A stretch of 39,208 nucleotides of DNA from Solirubrobacterales bacterium (GTDB taxonomy: Bacteria; Actinomycetota; Thermoleophilia; Solirubrobacterales; Solirubrobacteraceae), in NCBI GenBank assembly GCA_019244745.1, contig JAFASF010000462.1, positions 1-39,208 on the forward strand, in the 5' to 3' direction. The notes beneath the pieces were generated by a model. The model made no database searches and was not told the origin of the DNA. It saw nothing but the letters and a program-made list of their open reading frames with translations. How positions within the stretch are numbered: the stretch's first letter is position 1; each line of letters starts with the position of its first letter. The translations under genes were made by a program, and so were the position numbers. This document shows positions 24,802 to 34,138 of this stretch, piece by piece.

Positions 24802-24894
24802 CCTCTGAAATGGTAGGGGCCGCGGTCGCGCGGGTGAGCGGCGTCGAGGGTCGGGAGGATCAGGCCGCGCGGCGTCGAAGCCACCCCTTTGGAC

Positions 24895-27366
24895 ATGCCC
24901 GCCCGCAAGCGAAAGACGCCGCCAAGACGGGCCAGGCGCTCGCTGCTCGCGAGCCGCCCGTCGCTGCCGCGGATCGAGCTTCAGGCCCACCACATCGACA
25001 TCGCCGCCCTCGCGCTGGTCGCCATCGGCACCTTCCTCGGCGGGGTGGCGTACCTCGGGTGGTCCGGCGGGGCGCTCGGCAACGGCGTCATCAAGGGCCT
25101 GCGGTTCGTGTTCGGAGAGCTCGGCTACGCGGTGCCGGCGGCGCTGATCTTGAGCGGGGGCCTGGTCCTCGCCCGCGAGCTTCGCCCCCCGGGCCGGCCG
25201 CTGCGAACCGGAGCGATCTGCCTGACCGCGGCGCTCACCCTGGCGCTGGCGGCAGGCACGCTTGGACTCGGCCCCGGGGCCGCGACTGGCCAGAGCTTCT
25301 GGCGGCCAGCTTCGTTCGAGTCCCGAGGAGGGATCGTCGGGCAGGCGGAGCTGTGGATCACCTCGCATCTGTTCTCGACCCTCGGTGCCGACATCCTCGC
25401 CGTGTTCCTGTTCCTCGCCGGGCTGATCCTGGTCTCCGGCGCCACCATCGCGGGGGTCGCCCGAGCCACCGGCGCGGGCGTCGCCGGGACCGGCAGAGCG
25501 CTGAGGCGCTCCACCGAGGAGCTGGCTCAGAGCAGGATGCGGCGGCCCGCCACCGAGGCGGGGCGCGCCGCGGCGGCGGCGGCCGGGCGCCCCGGCGACG
25601 TCGTGCTGCCGCCCGAGCCCGATACCTCGGAGCTCGTGATCCGTGCCACGCACGTGGAGGCGCCGCCGATCACCGATGACGCCGAGGTCACAGCCCAGCA
25701 GCCGGGCAACGATGGAGAGGCGGAGCCTGCGGAGCCGCCGGGGCCGGCCACGCGGGCCGGCCCCGGCGAGAGCGAACGACCCGAGGCGGTCGTCGCGGTC
25801 CGCTCCGAGGACCTGACCCCGCAGGGTCGCTACCGCGCCGCGATCACCGACGACCCCAATTTCGAGTGGCGGATCCCGTCGAGGCGGTTTCTCACTCGCT
25901 CGAACGGCGAGGCTCAGGCGCCGGACACGGCCGGGCAGGAGCAGGTCGCCGCCACCTTGCTCGAGACCCTCGGGCACTTCGGAATCGAGGCCAAGCTCGT
26001 CGGGCGAGTGACGGGGCCCCACATCACGCGCTACGAGATTCGCCTGGCCCCGGGGACGAAGGTCTCCAAGGTGGCCCAGCTCAAGGACGACCTCGCCTAC
26101 TCGCTCGCGGCCACCGACATCCGCATCCTCGCGCCCATCCCCGGCAAGCACGCGGTCGGCGTGGAGGTGCCCAACGCGCGCCGGCGGATCGTCCATCTCG
26201 GAGACGTGTTTCAGGACCCCCCGCCGGACTGGTCGCCGCTGGCGGTGTGGCTCGGCAAGGACATCGCGGGCCGGGCGATCGGCGCCGACCTGGCGAAGAT
26301 GCCGCACCTTCTGGTCGCGGGCACCACCGGCTCGGGCAAGTCCGCGTGCATCAACGCGATGCTCTCCTCGATCCTGTTGCGCGCCACGCCCCACGAGGTG
26401 CGCCTGGTGCTGGTCGACCCCAAGCAGGTGGAGCTCAACCATTACGAGTCGATCCCGCACCTGCTCACCCCGGTGATCACCAGCCCGCGAATGGCGGCCA
26501 ACGCGCTCCAGAACCTGGTCAAGGAGATGGAGCAGCGCTACGGGATGATGTCGCTCGCCCGCACGCGCTCGCTGGCGGAGCTCAACCGCGCGCGCGAGCG
26601 CAGGGAAGAGCCACCGCTGCCGTACGTTCTGTGCGTGATCGACGAGCTCGCGGACCTGATGATGGTCGCTCCCGCCGACGTCGAGGACTCGGTCATCCGC
26701 CTGGCGCAGAAGGCCCGGGCAGTGGGGATCCACCTGGTGCTCGCTACCCAGTCGCCGCGGGTCGACGTGATCACCGGGATGATCAAGGCGAACGTCCCCT
26801 CGCGGATCGCCTTCGCCGTCTCCTCGCAGACGGACTCGCGGGTGATCCTCGACCAGAACGGGGCGGAGTCGCTGCTCGGGCAGGGGGACATGCTGTTCTC
26901 GCCGCTCGGTTCGAGCAAGATCCAACGGATCCAGGGCGCGTATATCGACGAGGAACAGATCGCCGAGCTGACCGATGCCTGGCGGCGCCAAGGCGAACCC
27001 GAATTTCATGAAGAACTGCTCGAGGAGGTAGAGGGGGAGGGCGGCGAGGACGATTCCGGCGAGAGCGAGTTCCACCCCGACGAGGATCCGCTGCTCGAGG
27101 AGGCGATCGCTCTGGTCGCGCAGATGGGAACCGCCTCGACCTCGATGCTCCAGCGCAGGCTCCGACTCGGCTACACCCGCGCCGGCCGCCTGATCGACAT
27201 GCTCGAGCGCCGCGGGATCATCTCGGGATACGAGGGATCCAAGCCGCGCCAGGTCCTGATCTCGGAGGCCGATGTACCGCGGATCCTGGCGTACCTGGCC
27301 GAGGCCTCGGAGGGGCCCACAAGCCCCGATCGAGCGCGCGTGCCGGACGTTTCAGACGACTCTTAA
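24895..27366 (+). CDS. ftsK: DNA translocase FtsK/SpoIIIE
   Basis: An 823-residue FtsK that pumps chromosomal DNA through the division septum. Four or so membrane helices lie in the first 190 residues (e.g. [20 protein letters not shown] and [21 protein letters not shown]). A Pro/Ala/Glu-rich linker (about 200-330) leads to the alpha/beta motor with GTTGSGKSA (Walker A, about 476) and [12 protein letters not shown] (Walker B, about 581). [17 protein letters not shown] is conserved. The winged-helix gamma domain (about 740-800, [20 protein letters not shown]) recognises polarity sequences (KOPS-like). ATG 24895 is chosen; a TTG two codons earlier is possible. No clear ribosome binding site. 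Confidence 0.97.
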   Translation: MPARKRKTPPRRARRSLLASRPSLPRIELQAHHIDIAALALVAIGTFLGGVAYLGWSGGALGNGVIKGLRFVFGELGYAVPAALILSGGLVLARELRPPGRPLRTGAICLTAALTLALAAGTLGLGPGAATGQSFWRPASFESRGGIVGQAELWITSHLFSTLGADILAVFLFLAGLILVSGATIAGVARATGAGVAGTGRALRRSTEELAQSRMRRPATEAGRAAAAAAGRPGDVVLPPEPDTSELVIRATHVEAPPITDDAEVTAQQPGNDGEAEPAEPPGPATRAGPGESERPEAVVAVRSEDLTPQGRYRAAITDDPNFEWRIPSRRFLTRSNGEAQAPDTAGQEQVAATLLETLGHFGIEAKLVGRVTGPHITRYEIRLAPGTKVSKVAQLKDDLAYSLAATDIRILAPIPGKHAVGVEVPNARRRIVHLGDVFQDPPPDWSPLAVWLGKDIAGRAIGADLAKMPHLLVAGTTGSGKSACINAMLSSILLRATPHEVRLVLVDPKQVELNHYESIPHLLTPVITSPRMAANALQNLVKEMEQRYGMMSLARTRSLAELNRARERREEPPLPYVLCVIDELADLMMVAPADVEDSVIRLAQKARAVGIHLVLATQSPRVDVITGMIKANVPSRIAFAVSSQTDSRVILDQNGAESLLGQGDMLFSPLGSSKIQRIQGAYIDEEQIAELTDAWRRQGEPEFHEELLEEVEGEGGEDDSGESEFHPDEDPLLEEAIALVAQMGTASTSMLQRRLRLGYTRAGRLIDMLERRGIISGYEGSKPRQVLISEADVPRILAYLAEASEGPTSPDRARVPDVSDDS

Positions 27367-27383
27367 GGGCGCGGGATCGCATG

Positions 27384-27389
27384 TAGCCT
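27384..27389 (+). promoter_or_regulatory. TAGCCT, candidate -10 of the rodZ-cinA operon
   Basis: TAGCCT ends nine bases before the ATG at 27399, with the ribosome binding site GGAGG (27391-27395) in between. It is the same hexamer as before rpsO and before the epimerase gene at 38327. No -35 box is visible in the preceding ftsK end. Confidence 0.35.
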
Positions 27390-27398
27390 TGGAGGCTC

Positions 27399-28157
27399 AT
27401 GGCCGATATCGGCAGCACGTTGCGCGAGGCGCGTATGCGCGCGCGGATCGACATGAGCGAGGTGGAAGCGCAGACCAAGATCCGCGCCAAATACCTGCGC
27501 GCGATCGAGAACGAGGAGTGGGACCTGCTGCCCGGTCCCGTCTACGTCAAGAGCTTCCTGCGGACCTACGGCGATTACCTCGGGCTCGACAGCCGCGGGC
27601 TCGTCGAGGAGTACAAGCGCCAGTACGAGCGTCCCACCGACCACGATGTCCGCCCGGCCTCGTCGTTTCACCGCGAGCGAGAGCGCGCCGCCCGGGGGCC
27701 GTTGGTTCCTCCCTGGGCGGTGATCGGGGTCGTCCTGATCGGGATCGTGGCGGCCCTCTACGTAATTGGCTCAAGGAACAACAAATCGAAGACGCCCACT
27801 GCCCCGACGGCGCAAGCGGGTGGGTCCCATCGCCCACACCATCGAGTCCGCCATCGCGCCGCTCCCGCGCCGCCGACCATGGTCACGCTCGAGCTCGTCC
27901 CCACCGGGAGCGTGTACGTGTGCCTCGTCGACGGAGCGGGCAAGATGCTGATCCCGGGTCAGATCTTCAGCGCTGGCCAGACGATTCCCCGAAAGACCGC
28001 GGGCAAGATGCTCCTCACGCTCGGCAACAACGCCGTGCAGATGAAGGTGAACGGCAAGCCGGTAACCGTGGCCCCATCCTCGACTTCGATCGGTTATACG
28101 CTGCTGCCCAACGGCGCATCGCCGCTTCCCGTCGCCCAGCAGCCGCGGTGCGCATGA
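27399..28157 (+). CDS. RodZ-like protein (HTH-TM-DUF4115)
   Basis: A 252-residue single-pass membrane protein. The cytoplasmic HTH_25 domain is at 1-75 ([56 protein letters not shown]). A transmembrane helix follows at about 104-124 ([19 protein letters not shown]). A basic, His/Pro-rich linker leads to a C-terminal beta domain of DUF4115 type ([20 protein letters not shown]). RodZ links the MreB cytoskeleton to cell-wall synthesis in rods; in actinobacteria the role is less clear and I see no mreB here. GGAGG precedes the ATG. The next gene, cinA, overlaps its stop (ATGA). Confidence 0.85.
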   Translation: MADIGSTLREARMRARIDMSEVEAQTKIRAKYLRAIENEEWDLLPGPVYVKSFLRTYGDYLGLDSRGLVEEYKRQYERPTDHDVRPASSFHRERERAARGPLVPPWAVIGVVLIGIVAALYVIGSRNNKSKTPTAPTAQAGGSHRPHHRVRHRAAPAPPTMVTLELVPTGSVYVCLVDGAGKMLIPGQIFSAGQTIPRKTAGKMLLTLGNNAVQMKVNGKPVTVAPSSTSIGYTLLPNGASPLPVAQQPRCA

Positions 28158-29518
28158 GCGCTGCGAGGAGCTCAGACGCCGTCCGGGCCGGAATCCTGAT
28201 CACCGGGACCGAGGTCCTCACGGGAATAATCTCCGACCGCAACGGTCCCTGGCTGTCGCAGCGTCTTCGGGAGATCGGCGTGGACGCTTCGATGATCCAA
28301 GTCGTGGGGGACCGACCAGACGACCTCCTCGCGGCGCTTAGGTTCATGGCCGCCGAGGGCATGGCGCTGATCGTGACCAGCGGAGGCTTGGGGCCCACGG
28401 CCGATGACCTGACCACGGAGGTGGTGGCGCGGTTCACGGGGCGGGAGATGCTGCTCGACGCTCGGTTGGAGTCGAGGATTGCGGAAATCCTGAAGCCGCT
28501 GATGAGCCGGTGGCCGAACCTCGATCCGGACGCGATCCTCGCGTCCAACCGCAAGCAGGCGCTGATCCCGCGGGGCTCGACGGTCCTCGACCCGATCGGG
28601 ACCGCCCCGGGTCTCGTCGTGCCGCCTTTGTCGGGGACGCGGCCGACGGTGGTGGTGCTTCCGGGGCCGCCTAAGGAGCTCCAGCCGATGTGGGAGATGG
28701 CCCGCAGGACCGAGGCCTTTGGGGCGGCGGTCGCCGGCGCGACGACGTATACGAACTCGATTCTCCGCCTGTTCGGGATACCCGAGTCGGAGATCGCGGA
28801 GACGCTGCGGGTTGCCGAGTCCGAAGGGATCCCGCTCGAGCAGCTCGAGATCACCACCTGTCTGCGTCGGGGGGAGATCGAGGTGGCCACGCGCTATGAG
28901 CCTCCGGCCGAGGGCGTGTACCGGGAGCTCGTCGAGTTCATCGCTCGCCGCCACCCCGACACGCTGTTCTCGCGCGACGGCTCGACGGTCGACGAGCAGG
29001 TGGCTTCGGTGCTGGTGGGCTCCGGACGCACGGTTGCCGTGGCCGAGTCGGAGTCGGGCGGCCTGATGTCGGGGCGGTTGACCGAACGGCCCGGCTCCTC
29101 GGCTTACTTCTTGGGCGGGGTGGTCGTGTACTCCAACGAGGCCAAGATCGCCTCCGCGGACGTCGATCCTGAGCTGATCGGGCGATTCGGAGCGGTCTCC
29201 ACCGAGGTGGCCGAGGCGCTCGCCGATGGGGCCGCGTCGCGCTTCGGCGCTTCGATCGGCATCGGGATCACCGGCGTCGCGGGTCCGGACGGAGGGTCCG
29301 ATGAGAAGCCGGTGGGGTTCGTGTGCTTCTCGGTGAGCGCATCGGACGGCAACCGAATCACGCGCAGCACTCGCCTGCCCGGTGGGCGTTCCGACGTCCG
29401 TGAGCGTTCGACCACGGTCGCCATGCACCTGCTGCGGCGGCTGCTTTCCGGGGAGGGGTCGATCGCGGCGAGCGAGATCCGCGCCGGCGTTCGGGCCGCG
29501 GGCAGACGCTCCTCGTGA
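28154..29518 (+). CDS. cinA: CinA: COG1058 domain + NMN amidohydrolase
   Basis: A 454-residue CinA. The N-terminal MoCF/COG1058 domain (about 10-175: [32 protein letters not shown]) is a pyrophosphatase in characterised relatives. A middle linker domain follows. The C-terminal PncC-type NMN amidohydrolase domain (about 295-445) has [18 protein letters not shown] and [18 protein letters not shown]. The catalytic motif, usually ESCTGG, reads ESESGG, keeping the serine but losing Cys and Thr; the activity is therefore uncertain. ATG 28154 overlaps the rodZ-like stop, and the ThpR fusion gene overlaps its own stop (GTGA). Known roles are NAD recycling and, in competent species, recA-linked DNA uptake. 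Confidence 0.93.
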   Translation: MSAARSSDAVRAGILITGTEVLTGIISDRNGPWLSQRLREIGVDASMIQVVGDRPDDLLAALRFMAAEGMALIVTSGGLGPTADDLTTEVVARFTGREMLLDARLESRIAEILKPLMSRWPNLDPDAILASNRKQALIPRGSTVLDPIGTAPGLVVPPLSGTRPTVVVLPGPPKELQPMWEMARRTEAFGAAVAGATTYTNSILRLFGIPESEIAETLRVAESEGIPLEQLEITTCLRRGEIEVATRYEPPAEGVYRELVEFIARRHPDTLFSRDGSTVDEQVASVLVGSGRTVAVAESESGGLMSGRLTERPGSSAYFLGGVVVYSNEAKIASADVDPELIGRFGAVSTEVAEALADGAASRFGASIGIGITGVAGPDGGSDEKPVGFVCFSVSASDGNRITRSTRLPGGRSDVRERSTTVAMHLLRRLLSGEGSIAASEIRAGVRAAGRRSS

Positions 29519-30483
29519 ACGACGAGCGCGCGCGGCTGTTCGTCGCCCTCCAGCTGCCGGCGGACGTTCGCGAGGCGCTCGCGCGATGGCGTTCCCGCGC
29601 GCTGCTCGGTATCGACGACCTGCGGCTCCTGGCGGCGGAGGATCTACACGTCACGCTCTGTTTCCTGGGCTGGCGGGCGGTGGGGGAGATCGAACCGATC
29701 CTCGAGGCGTGCCGAGTGGTGGAGAGCCGTGGGGTCGCGGAGCTGCGGGTCACGGAGGCGGTCTGGCTCCCCCCGCGGCGCCCGCGGGTGTTGGCGGTGG
29801 CCTTCGATGACGTGGGTGGAGCGCTCGGCCGGGCGCAGGCCGCGCTGTCCGACGCGCTGTCGGCGGGCGGGTGGTACGCGCCCGAGACGCGTCCATTTCT
29901 CGCCCATGTCACGCTGGCGCGCGCCGCGCGGGGCGCCCGGCTGCGGGAGCGCGAGCTCGAGTCGCCGCCGGCGCTCGCTCTGACCGGGTCGTCGGTGGCT
30001 CTGTACCGCTCGCGGCTATCGGCGGCGGGCGCCCGCTACGAGCCGCTGGGGACGTTGTCGCTCGGGAGCGCGGGCGGGGGGAGTCGGCTTGACCCGGTCG
30101 CGGTCGTGGAGCGCTTCCACGCCGAGCAGGCGCGTGCCTACGCTGGGGACGGGCTGGCAGGCGTTCGCGAGCTGCTTAGCGACGACGTGGTCTGGCACGT
30201 TCCCGGCCGCAGCGCGATCGCCGGGGAGCACCGAGGAGCCGGAGCCGTGCTCGAGTACCTGGACCGTCGCCGGCGGATGACCAACTCGAGCTTCCGAGTG
30301 ACCGTGCACGGCATCGCGATGATCGGAGAGCGCGTCGTTCAGCTCGCCGGCGGCCGTGCCACCCGCGAGGGGCGAGACGTGAGCTGGGAGACGGTTGGCG
30401 TGTTCCGCGTCGAGGGCGGCCGGATCGCCGAGTGCTGGCTGGTGCCGTTCGACCAGCTCGCGTTCGACGAGATCTGGCGGTAG
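29515..30483 (+). CDS. thpR: ThpR-type 2',3'-cyclic phosphodiesterase fused to NTF2/SnoaL domain
   Basis: A 322-residue two-domain protein. Residues 1-185 form a 2H phosphoesterase (ThpR/LigT) with both catalytic signatures: H45-V-T47-L in [11 protein letters not shown] and H131-V-T133-L in [11 protein letters not shown]. Such enzymes open or seal 2',5' or 2',3'-cyclic RNA phosphates. A short linker (SAGGGSRL) leads to an NTF2-like/SnoaL domain (about 192-322: [56 protein letters not shown]). SnoaL domains bind small hydrophobic molecules or act as scaffolds. Continuity across the junction is clear, without a frameshift. GTG 29515 overlaps the cinA stop. In several lineages cinA-thpR is followed by recA; here it is not. 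Confidence 0.88.
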   Translation: MNDERARLFVALQLPADVREALARWRSRALLGIDDLRLLAAEDLHVTLCFLGWRAVGEIEPILEACRVVESRGVAELRVTEAVWLPPRRPRVLAVAFDDVGGALGRAQAALSDALSAGGWYAPETRPFLAHVTLARAARGARLRERELESPPALALTGSSVALYRSRLSAAGARYEPLGTLSLGSAGGGSRLDPVAVVERFHAEQARAYAGDGLAGVRELLSDDVVWHVPGRSAIAGEHRGAGAVLEYLDRRRRMTNSSFRVTVHGIAMIGERVVQLAGGRATREGRDVSWETVGVFRVEGGRIAECWLVPFDQLAFDEIWR

Positions 30484-30532
30484 GGATGTGGTGCGCGTCG
30501 CGCCCGGCTGAGCCGGTAAATATGAGGAGCGG

Positions 30533-31990
30533 ATGCCCGGTTCACTCGATTCTCTGAGGTCGCGCGCCGATACGGTCGTCGGCGACGGCATCGAAGCGGC
30601 GGTGCGGGCCAAGCACCGGTGGCGCCTTCGCCGGCTCGGTTCTCAGGCGCTGACCCCGAGCGGGGACGGGTTGTGGGCGGCCGGCGATCCCCCGCCGCGG
30701 GAGGGATGCTCGCTTGAGGTGCTGATCGACGGGGCTGCGGCGTTTGCGGCGATTACGGAGGCGATCGAGCGGGCGCACGAGTTCGTGTTCGTCACCGCCT
30801 GGCACTTGGCCCCGTACTTCGAGCTCGTCCGAGGCGAGCGTCGCGTCGGACTCGGGGAGCTGCTCGCGGAGGCCGCCGAGCGGATCGACGTGCGGGTGCT
30901 CGTGTGGGCCGGAGCTCCGGTGCCCGTGTTCCATCCCACCCGGCGCGAAGTTGCCGATGCCGTTGCCACGCTGACCCGCGGGACCCGGATCCGCTGCGAG
31001 ATCGATCCCCGCGAGCATCCGTTTCACTGCCATCACGAGAAGACCGTCGTAGTCGACGGCGAGACCGCGTTTGTCGGTGGCATCGACATGACCGACTACG
31101 CGGGCGATCGATACGACACGCTCGACCACCCGGCCAGGCGCCGCCTCGGCTGGCACGACGTGGCGGCGCGGGTGCGCGGCCCAGCCGTGGCCGACGTCAA
31201 AGATCACTTCGCGCTGCGTTGGCGAGAGCTGACGGCGGACGAGCTCCCGCGCACGTCCGCACCGGGCCCGGCCGGTGATGAGGTGGTTCAGGTCGTGCGG
31301 ACGATCTCCGATGGCATGTATGAGTCGGTTCCTCGAGGCGACTTTCGGATCCTCGAGAGCTACGTGCGCGCAATCCGCTCCGCCCGGAGCTTTGTCTACC
31401 TCGAGAATCAATTCCTGTGGTCGCCGGAGGTGGTCGCGCTGCTCGCCGACAAGCTCCGCCGGCCTCCCTCTACGGAGTTTCGGATCGTCGTGGTCCTGCC
31501 CGCGAGGGCCAACAACGGCCAGGACGACACCAGCGGCCAGCTCGGAGTCCTGGTCTCGGCCGATGACGGCGCCGGCCGCCTGCTGGCGGCGACGGTTCGC
31601 TCGTTGAGCGGTCACCGAGACGACCGCCTGTACGTCCACGCCAAGGTGGGCATCGTCGACGACCGCTGGCTGACGATCGGCTCCGCCAACCTGAACGCGC
31701 ACTCGCTTTTGAACGACACCGAGATGAACGTGGTCACGACGGATCCCGATTTGGTTCGAGATACCCGGCTGCGCCTGTGGGCCGAGCACCTTGGCGTGGA
31801 CTTGGCCGAGATCGCCCAGGAGCAGCCGTCGACGGTGGTGGATGAGCGCTGGCGCCCGATTGCCGCCGAACAGCTGCGGCGGCTGCAGGGCGGGCTGCCG
31901 CCCAGCCACCGGTTGCTCGCCCTTCCGGGGGTCTCGCGAAGGTCGCGGCGACTGCTCGGGCCGCTGGTGGGTCTGATCGACGACGGCTGA
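30533..31990 (+). CDS. phospholipase D family protein, two HKD motifs
   Basis: A 485-residue PLD-superfamily enzyme. HKD1 is H168-E-K170-TVVV-D175 followed by GETAFVGGIDMTDY. HKD2 is H369-A-K371-VGIV-D376 followed by DRWLTIGSANLNAHSL. Both are complete, so it should be an active phosphohydrolase or transphosphatidylase. No membrane helix is present, unlike typical cardiolipin synthases, so soluble phospholipase D or phosphatidyltransferase activity is possible. ATG 30533 has GAGGAG at 30524-30529, and a TAAATA (30517-30522) upstream could be a -10. It opens an accessory stretch with further lipid-related genes. Confidence 0.9.
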   Translation: MPGSLDSLRSRADTVVGDGIEAAVRAKHRWRLRRLGSQALTPSGDGLWAAGDPPPREGCSLEVLIDGAAAFAAITEAIERAHEFVFVTAWHLAPYFELVRGERRVGLGELLAEAAERIDVRVLVWAGAPVPVFHPTRREVADAVATLTRGTRIRCEIDPREHPFHCHHEKTVVVDGETAFVGGIDMTDYAGDRYDTLDHPARRRLGWHDVAARVRGPAVADVKDHFALRWRELTADELPRTSAPGPAGDEVVQVVRTISDGMYESVPRGDFRILESYVRAIRSARSFVYLENQFLWSPEVVALLADKLRRPPSTEFRIVVVLPARANNGQDDTSGQLGVLVSADDGAGRLLAATVRSLSGHRDDRLYVHAKVGIVDDRWLTIGSANLNAHSLLNDTEMNVVTTDPDLVRDTRLRLWAEHLGVDLAEIAQEQPSTVVDERWRPIAAEQLRRLQGGLPPSHRLLALPGVSRRSRRLLGPLVGLIDDG

Positions 31991-32066
31991 GGATTGGTGT
32001 GCGCCGCGAACCGTTTCGTGTCGCCGGCCGTATCGCTCGATAACCACTGACCTGTCTGGGGGCGTC

Positions 32067-32097
32067 GGACCGTGCGGTCCCAGCGCCATGCGCTGGG
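32067..32097. repeat. two adjacent hairpins after the PLD gene
   Basis: GGACC/GGTCC (32067-32080, 4-base loop) is followed by an 8-bp stem CCCAGCGC/GCGCTGGG with loop CAT (32079-32097). They lie 76 bases after the PLD stop without a T-run. They may end PLD transcription or be processing sites. Confidence 0.4.
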
Positions 32098-32145
32098 TGG
32101 CGCCGCGCTGCGTCGCGGCTTCCCGCGATCCGAGAAGGAGTAGAG

Positions 32146-32394
32146 ATGTGTGTTCATACGATCCTCGAGGATGTCCTTTTGACCCACCCGGCGGTCATGG
32201 ACGCCGCGGTCGTGCCCAGCGCCGACGAGCGCACCGGCGGAGTGCCGATGGCGTTCATCGTGCCGCGCGGTTCCACATCACCGCGCGAGCTCATCGCGTG
32301 GGTGGCCGAGCAGGTCTCGCCTTACCCGCGCATCCGCCGCGTCGAGTTCGTCGATGCCATCGGCGGGTTCGCGTGTGCCTGCAGCAACGGCTGA
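32146..32394 (+). pseudogene. orphan C-terminal subdomain of AMP-forming acyl-CoA ligase
   Basis: An 82-residue reading frame matching only the C-terminal lid (AMP-binding_C) of 4-coumarate/fatty-acid CoA ligases: ILEDVLLTHPAVMDAAVVPS, GGVPMAFIVPRG, LIAWVAEQVSPYPRIRRVEF. The large N-terminal catalytic domain is absent. The lysine-bearing end that should follow VDAI (usually PKSPSGKILRR) is replaced by GGFACACSNG. It is thus missing the catalytic lysine and is probably a gene remnant. Against simple decay, AGAAGGAG lies seven bases before the ATG, so it may still be translated. Its stop (32392-32394) touches the left end of the inverted-repeat element. Confidence 0.65.
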
Positions 32395-32618
32395 GTGTCC
32401 GCTTTCGTAAGTAGCGGCGACACAAAGAGTGGTCACCGGCGGATGCATGGCGAGGACGCGGGATCCGACGTGTAGCAGCGCTACACGAGGATCCGAGGAC
32501 GAAGCCAGGCGCCGCCGACCGGACGACTCGTGGGCGGCCCGACGTTTTGGCGAGGCTGGATGCCGACCGGGCCGCCCACGAGCGCTCGACTGTCGTCGCA
32601 ACTTGCGAAAGCGGGCAC
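32395..32618. mobile_element. 224-bp inverted-repeat element with internal hairpins
   Basis: Imperfect 27-bp terminal inverted repeats (32395-32421 and 32592-32618, 23 of 27 matches) enclose two internal hairpins. One has stem CGTGTAGC/GCTACACG with loop AGC (32469-32487), flanked on both sides by GGATCC and by CGAGGAC direct repeats. The other is a perfect 15-bp stem CTCGTGGGCGGCCCG (32527-32541, 32568-32582) around a 26-base loop. No gene lies inside. The layout fits a non-autonomous MITE-like element or a structured RNA; no target-site duplication is obvious. Confidence 0.5.
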
Positions 32619-32624
32619 TAGACT
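32619..32624 (+). promoter_or_regulatory. TAGACT, candidate -10 of the lipase gene
   Basis: TAGACT directly follows the right terminal repeat and ends eight bases before the ATG (TAGACTGAGCGGCG-ATG). The string is nearly identical to that before rpsO (9919). No ribosome binding site or -35 is evident; a near-leaderless transcript is suggested. Confidence 0.35.
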
Positions 32625-32632
32625 GAGCGGCG

Positions 32633-33934
32633 ATGAGGTGGGGTCGATCAGCTCCCCGGGCCGGGCGCGCGCGGCGCTTTGCTCTCACGGCGTTGATCCT
32701 GGGCCTCGCGGTGATGACCGCGCTTCTTACGTCAGCGCCCGTTGCGGCGAGCGGGCGACCGCAGCCCCTGACCCCGGTGGTGCTGTTTCCGGCGTTTCAC
32801 TTCACCAAACTCGAGGTGACCGTTCGTAACCAGACCGTGGCGCCGGGGTGCCCACGCTCGGGCACCTTCGAGGATTACTACGAGAACCCGCATCCGAGCA
32901 CCGCGTTCTCGCAGGTGTGCCGAGATGAGTTGATGACTCTGCGGTATGACCCGGATCCGCGGCTTCCGATGCCGGAGCGGTTCTCTAATCAGCGTGGTGT
33001 GTCGGTCGGGATCATCGATTACGGGCGGACGGCCAGCGCGCCGTTCTATGGTCAGCTCTACCAGGCGCTCGGGGCCGACGGATACAGCGCGGACAAGGAC
33101 ATCCGCGTGGCGGGCTATGACGCCCGCCTCACGCCCGACCTCGGTGGCTTTCTCGCCCGGACGGTCGCTCTGATCGAAAGGACGTATCGAGCCAACGGCA
33201 ACCGGCCCGTCGAGCTGGTGGGCCATTCGAACGGCCCGCTGTACGCGCAGTACCTGCTCACCCACACCAGCCGCTCGTGGCGACAGAAGTACATTCACGG
33301 CTTTACCCCGATCGCCGGCAACTTCCCCGGTCAGGGCTCCGTCTACTCGATCATGTTCACCGGGTTGAACATCGAGGACTTCAGCTACCCGAGCACCCAT
33401 GCCAATGCGGTCAGCAGCGCGCGGATGTTTCTGAGCTCGCCCGCGAGTTACATGAGCTCGGCGGATCCCTCGGTGTTCGGCAACCGCGAGGTCGTGGTGA
33501 AGGACGCCGCGACCGGCGTCAAGTACACCCCGGTCGACTACCGGCGCCTGTTCAGGGACGCGCACCTGCGCGACGCGCTCCAGATCGCCAACTACTACAT
33601 CGGGTTCGTGAAGTTCAGAGACCCCGCCGACTTCCCGGACGTCGACGTGACGGCCGAACGCGGTTCGGGCATCCCGACGGTCGTCGGCGCGGTCCTGCCG
33701 ACCCTGGCGGTCGGCCAGGTGGTCACGCCGAAGACCGTCTTTTATATGCGAGACGGCGACGTCAACCAGGAAGACATTACGAACACCGCGATCGAGGCCT
33801 GGCGCGCGATGCCGTGCTACCACTTCAGCCTCACCGACAATCCCGGGGTCAACCACTTCGCGCTTCCCAGCAACGCCGGCGTGCTGGCGCGGCTCATCGC
33901 CGACCTCGGGCGACCGCGCTCGCGCTGCCGCTAG
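32633..33934 (+). CDS. secreted LCAT-like lipase/acyltransferase
   Basis: A 433-residue alpha/beta-hydrolase of the lecithin:cholesterol acyltransferase type. A signal peptide (residues about 14-40, FALTALILGLAVMTALLTSA) precedes the mature part. VVLFPAFHFTKL is the typical first strand/oxyanion region. The nucleophile elbow is GHS199NG. The acid is likely in YMRDGDVNQED (D374 or D376) and the base is H408 in NPGVNHFALP. Paired cysteines (C73, C96) suggest an extracellular disulfide. Probable role: hydrolysis or acyl transfer on lipids outside the membrane; the substrate is unknown. ATG 32633. The last codons and stop lie in a 28-bp tandem repeat. Confidence 0.85.
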   Translation: MRWGRSAPRAGRARRFALTALILGLAVMTALLTSAPVAASGRPQPLTPVVLFPAFHFTKLEVTVRNQTVAPGCPRSGTFEDYYENPHPSTAFSQVCRDELMTLRYDPDPRLPMPERFSNQRGVSVGIIDYGRTASAPFYGQLYQALGADGYSADKDIRVAGYDARLTPDLGGFLARTVALIERTYRANGNRPVELVGHSNGPLYAQYLLTHTSRSWRQKYIHGFTPIAGNFPGQGSVYSIMFTGLNIEDFSYPSTHANAVSSARMFLSSPASYMSSADPSVFGNREVVVKDAATGVKYTPVDYRRLFRDAHLRDALQIANYYIGFVKFRDPADFPDVDVTAERGSGIPTVVGAVLPTLAVGQVVTPKTVFYMRDGDVNQEDITNTAIEAWRAMPCYHFSLTDNPGVNHFALPSNAGVLARLIADLGRPRSRCR

Positions 33935-34000
33935 GTGAGCGAGGCGCTCGCGCTGCCGCTAGGTGAGCGAGACGCTCGCGCCGCCGCTCGGGTGAGCGAG
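33916..34000 (+). repeat. 28-bp tandem repeat, three copies, across the lipase stop
   Basis: Units at 33916-33943, 33944-33971 (identical, 28 bp) and 33972-34000 (diverged, 29 bp) each contain CGCTCGCGC, CCGCT and GTGAGCGAG. The first unit includes the lipase stop codon TAG. The unit length is not a multiple of three, so copy-number change would not extend the protein as long as the first TAG stays. Confidence 0.85.
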
Positions 34001-34048
34001 TTGGGTGATCGGGCGGAGGCGAGCGGCTTGGCCGCCCGCAGACGCGGG

Positions 34049-34054
34049 TAAGCT
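34049..34054 (+). promoter_or_regulatory. TAAGCT, possible -10 for the 59-residue gene
   Basis: TAAGCT with CTTGGC (34027-34032) 16 bases upstream is the best promoter-like pair before the small membrane gene, giving a leader of about 80 bases. Weak evidence. Confidence 0.25.
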
Positions 34055-34138
34055 GCTGGCAGCAATTGTGAACTTCCGTCAATCGCGGCGACCAGAGTCG
34101 ACCGATTCCTGTGCGTCCGCGGCACGTGCGAGGCTGGC

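Noticed and set aside
24802-27075. Minus-strand open frame continuing the response regulator antisense to ftsK (total 987 codons)
   Set aside because: The response-regulator similarity begins at the ATG 24801/24798; the rest is Arg/Gly/Asp-rich sequence typical of an open frame opposite a GC-rich gene.
29515-30483. Frameshift or read-through joining two separate genes (thpR and snoaL-like)
   Set aside because: The frame is continuous with a plausible Gly/Ser linker and no ribosome binding site or clear start for a second gene at the junction; a sequencing error remains possible but is not visible.
32395-32618. Insertion sequence
   Set aside because: Inverted ends exist but no transposase frame fits inside 224 bases; kept only as a non-autonomous or structured element.
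33916-34000. CRISPR array
   Set aside because: Repeats are contiguous with no unique spacers and only three copies.
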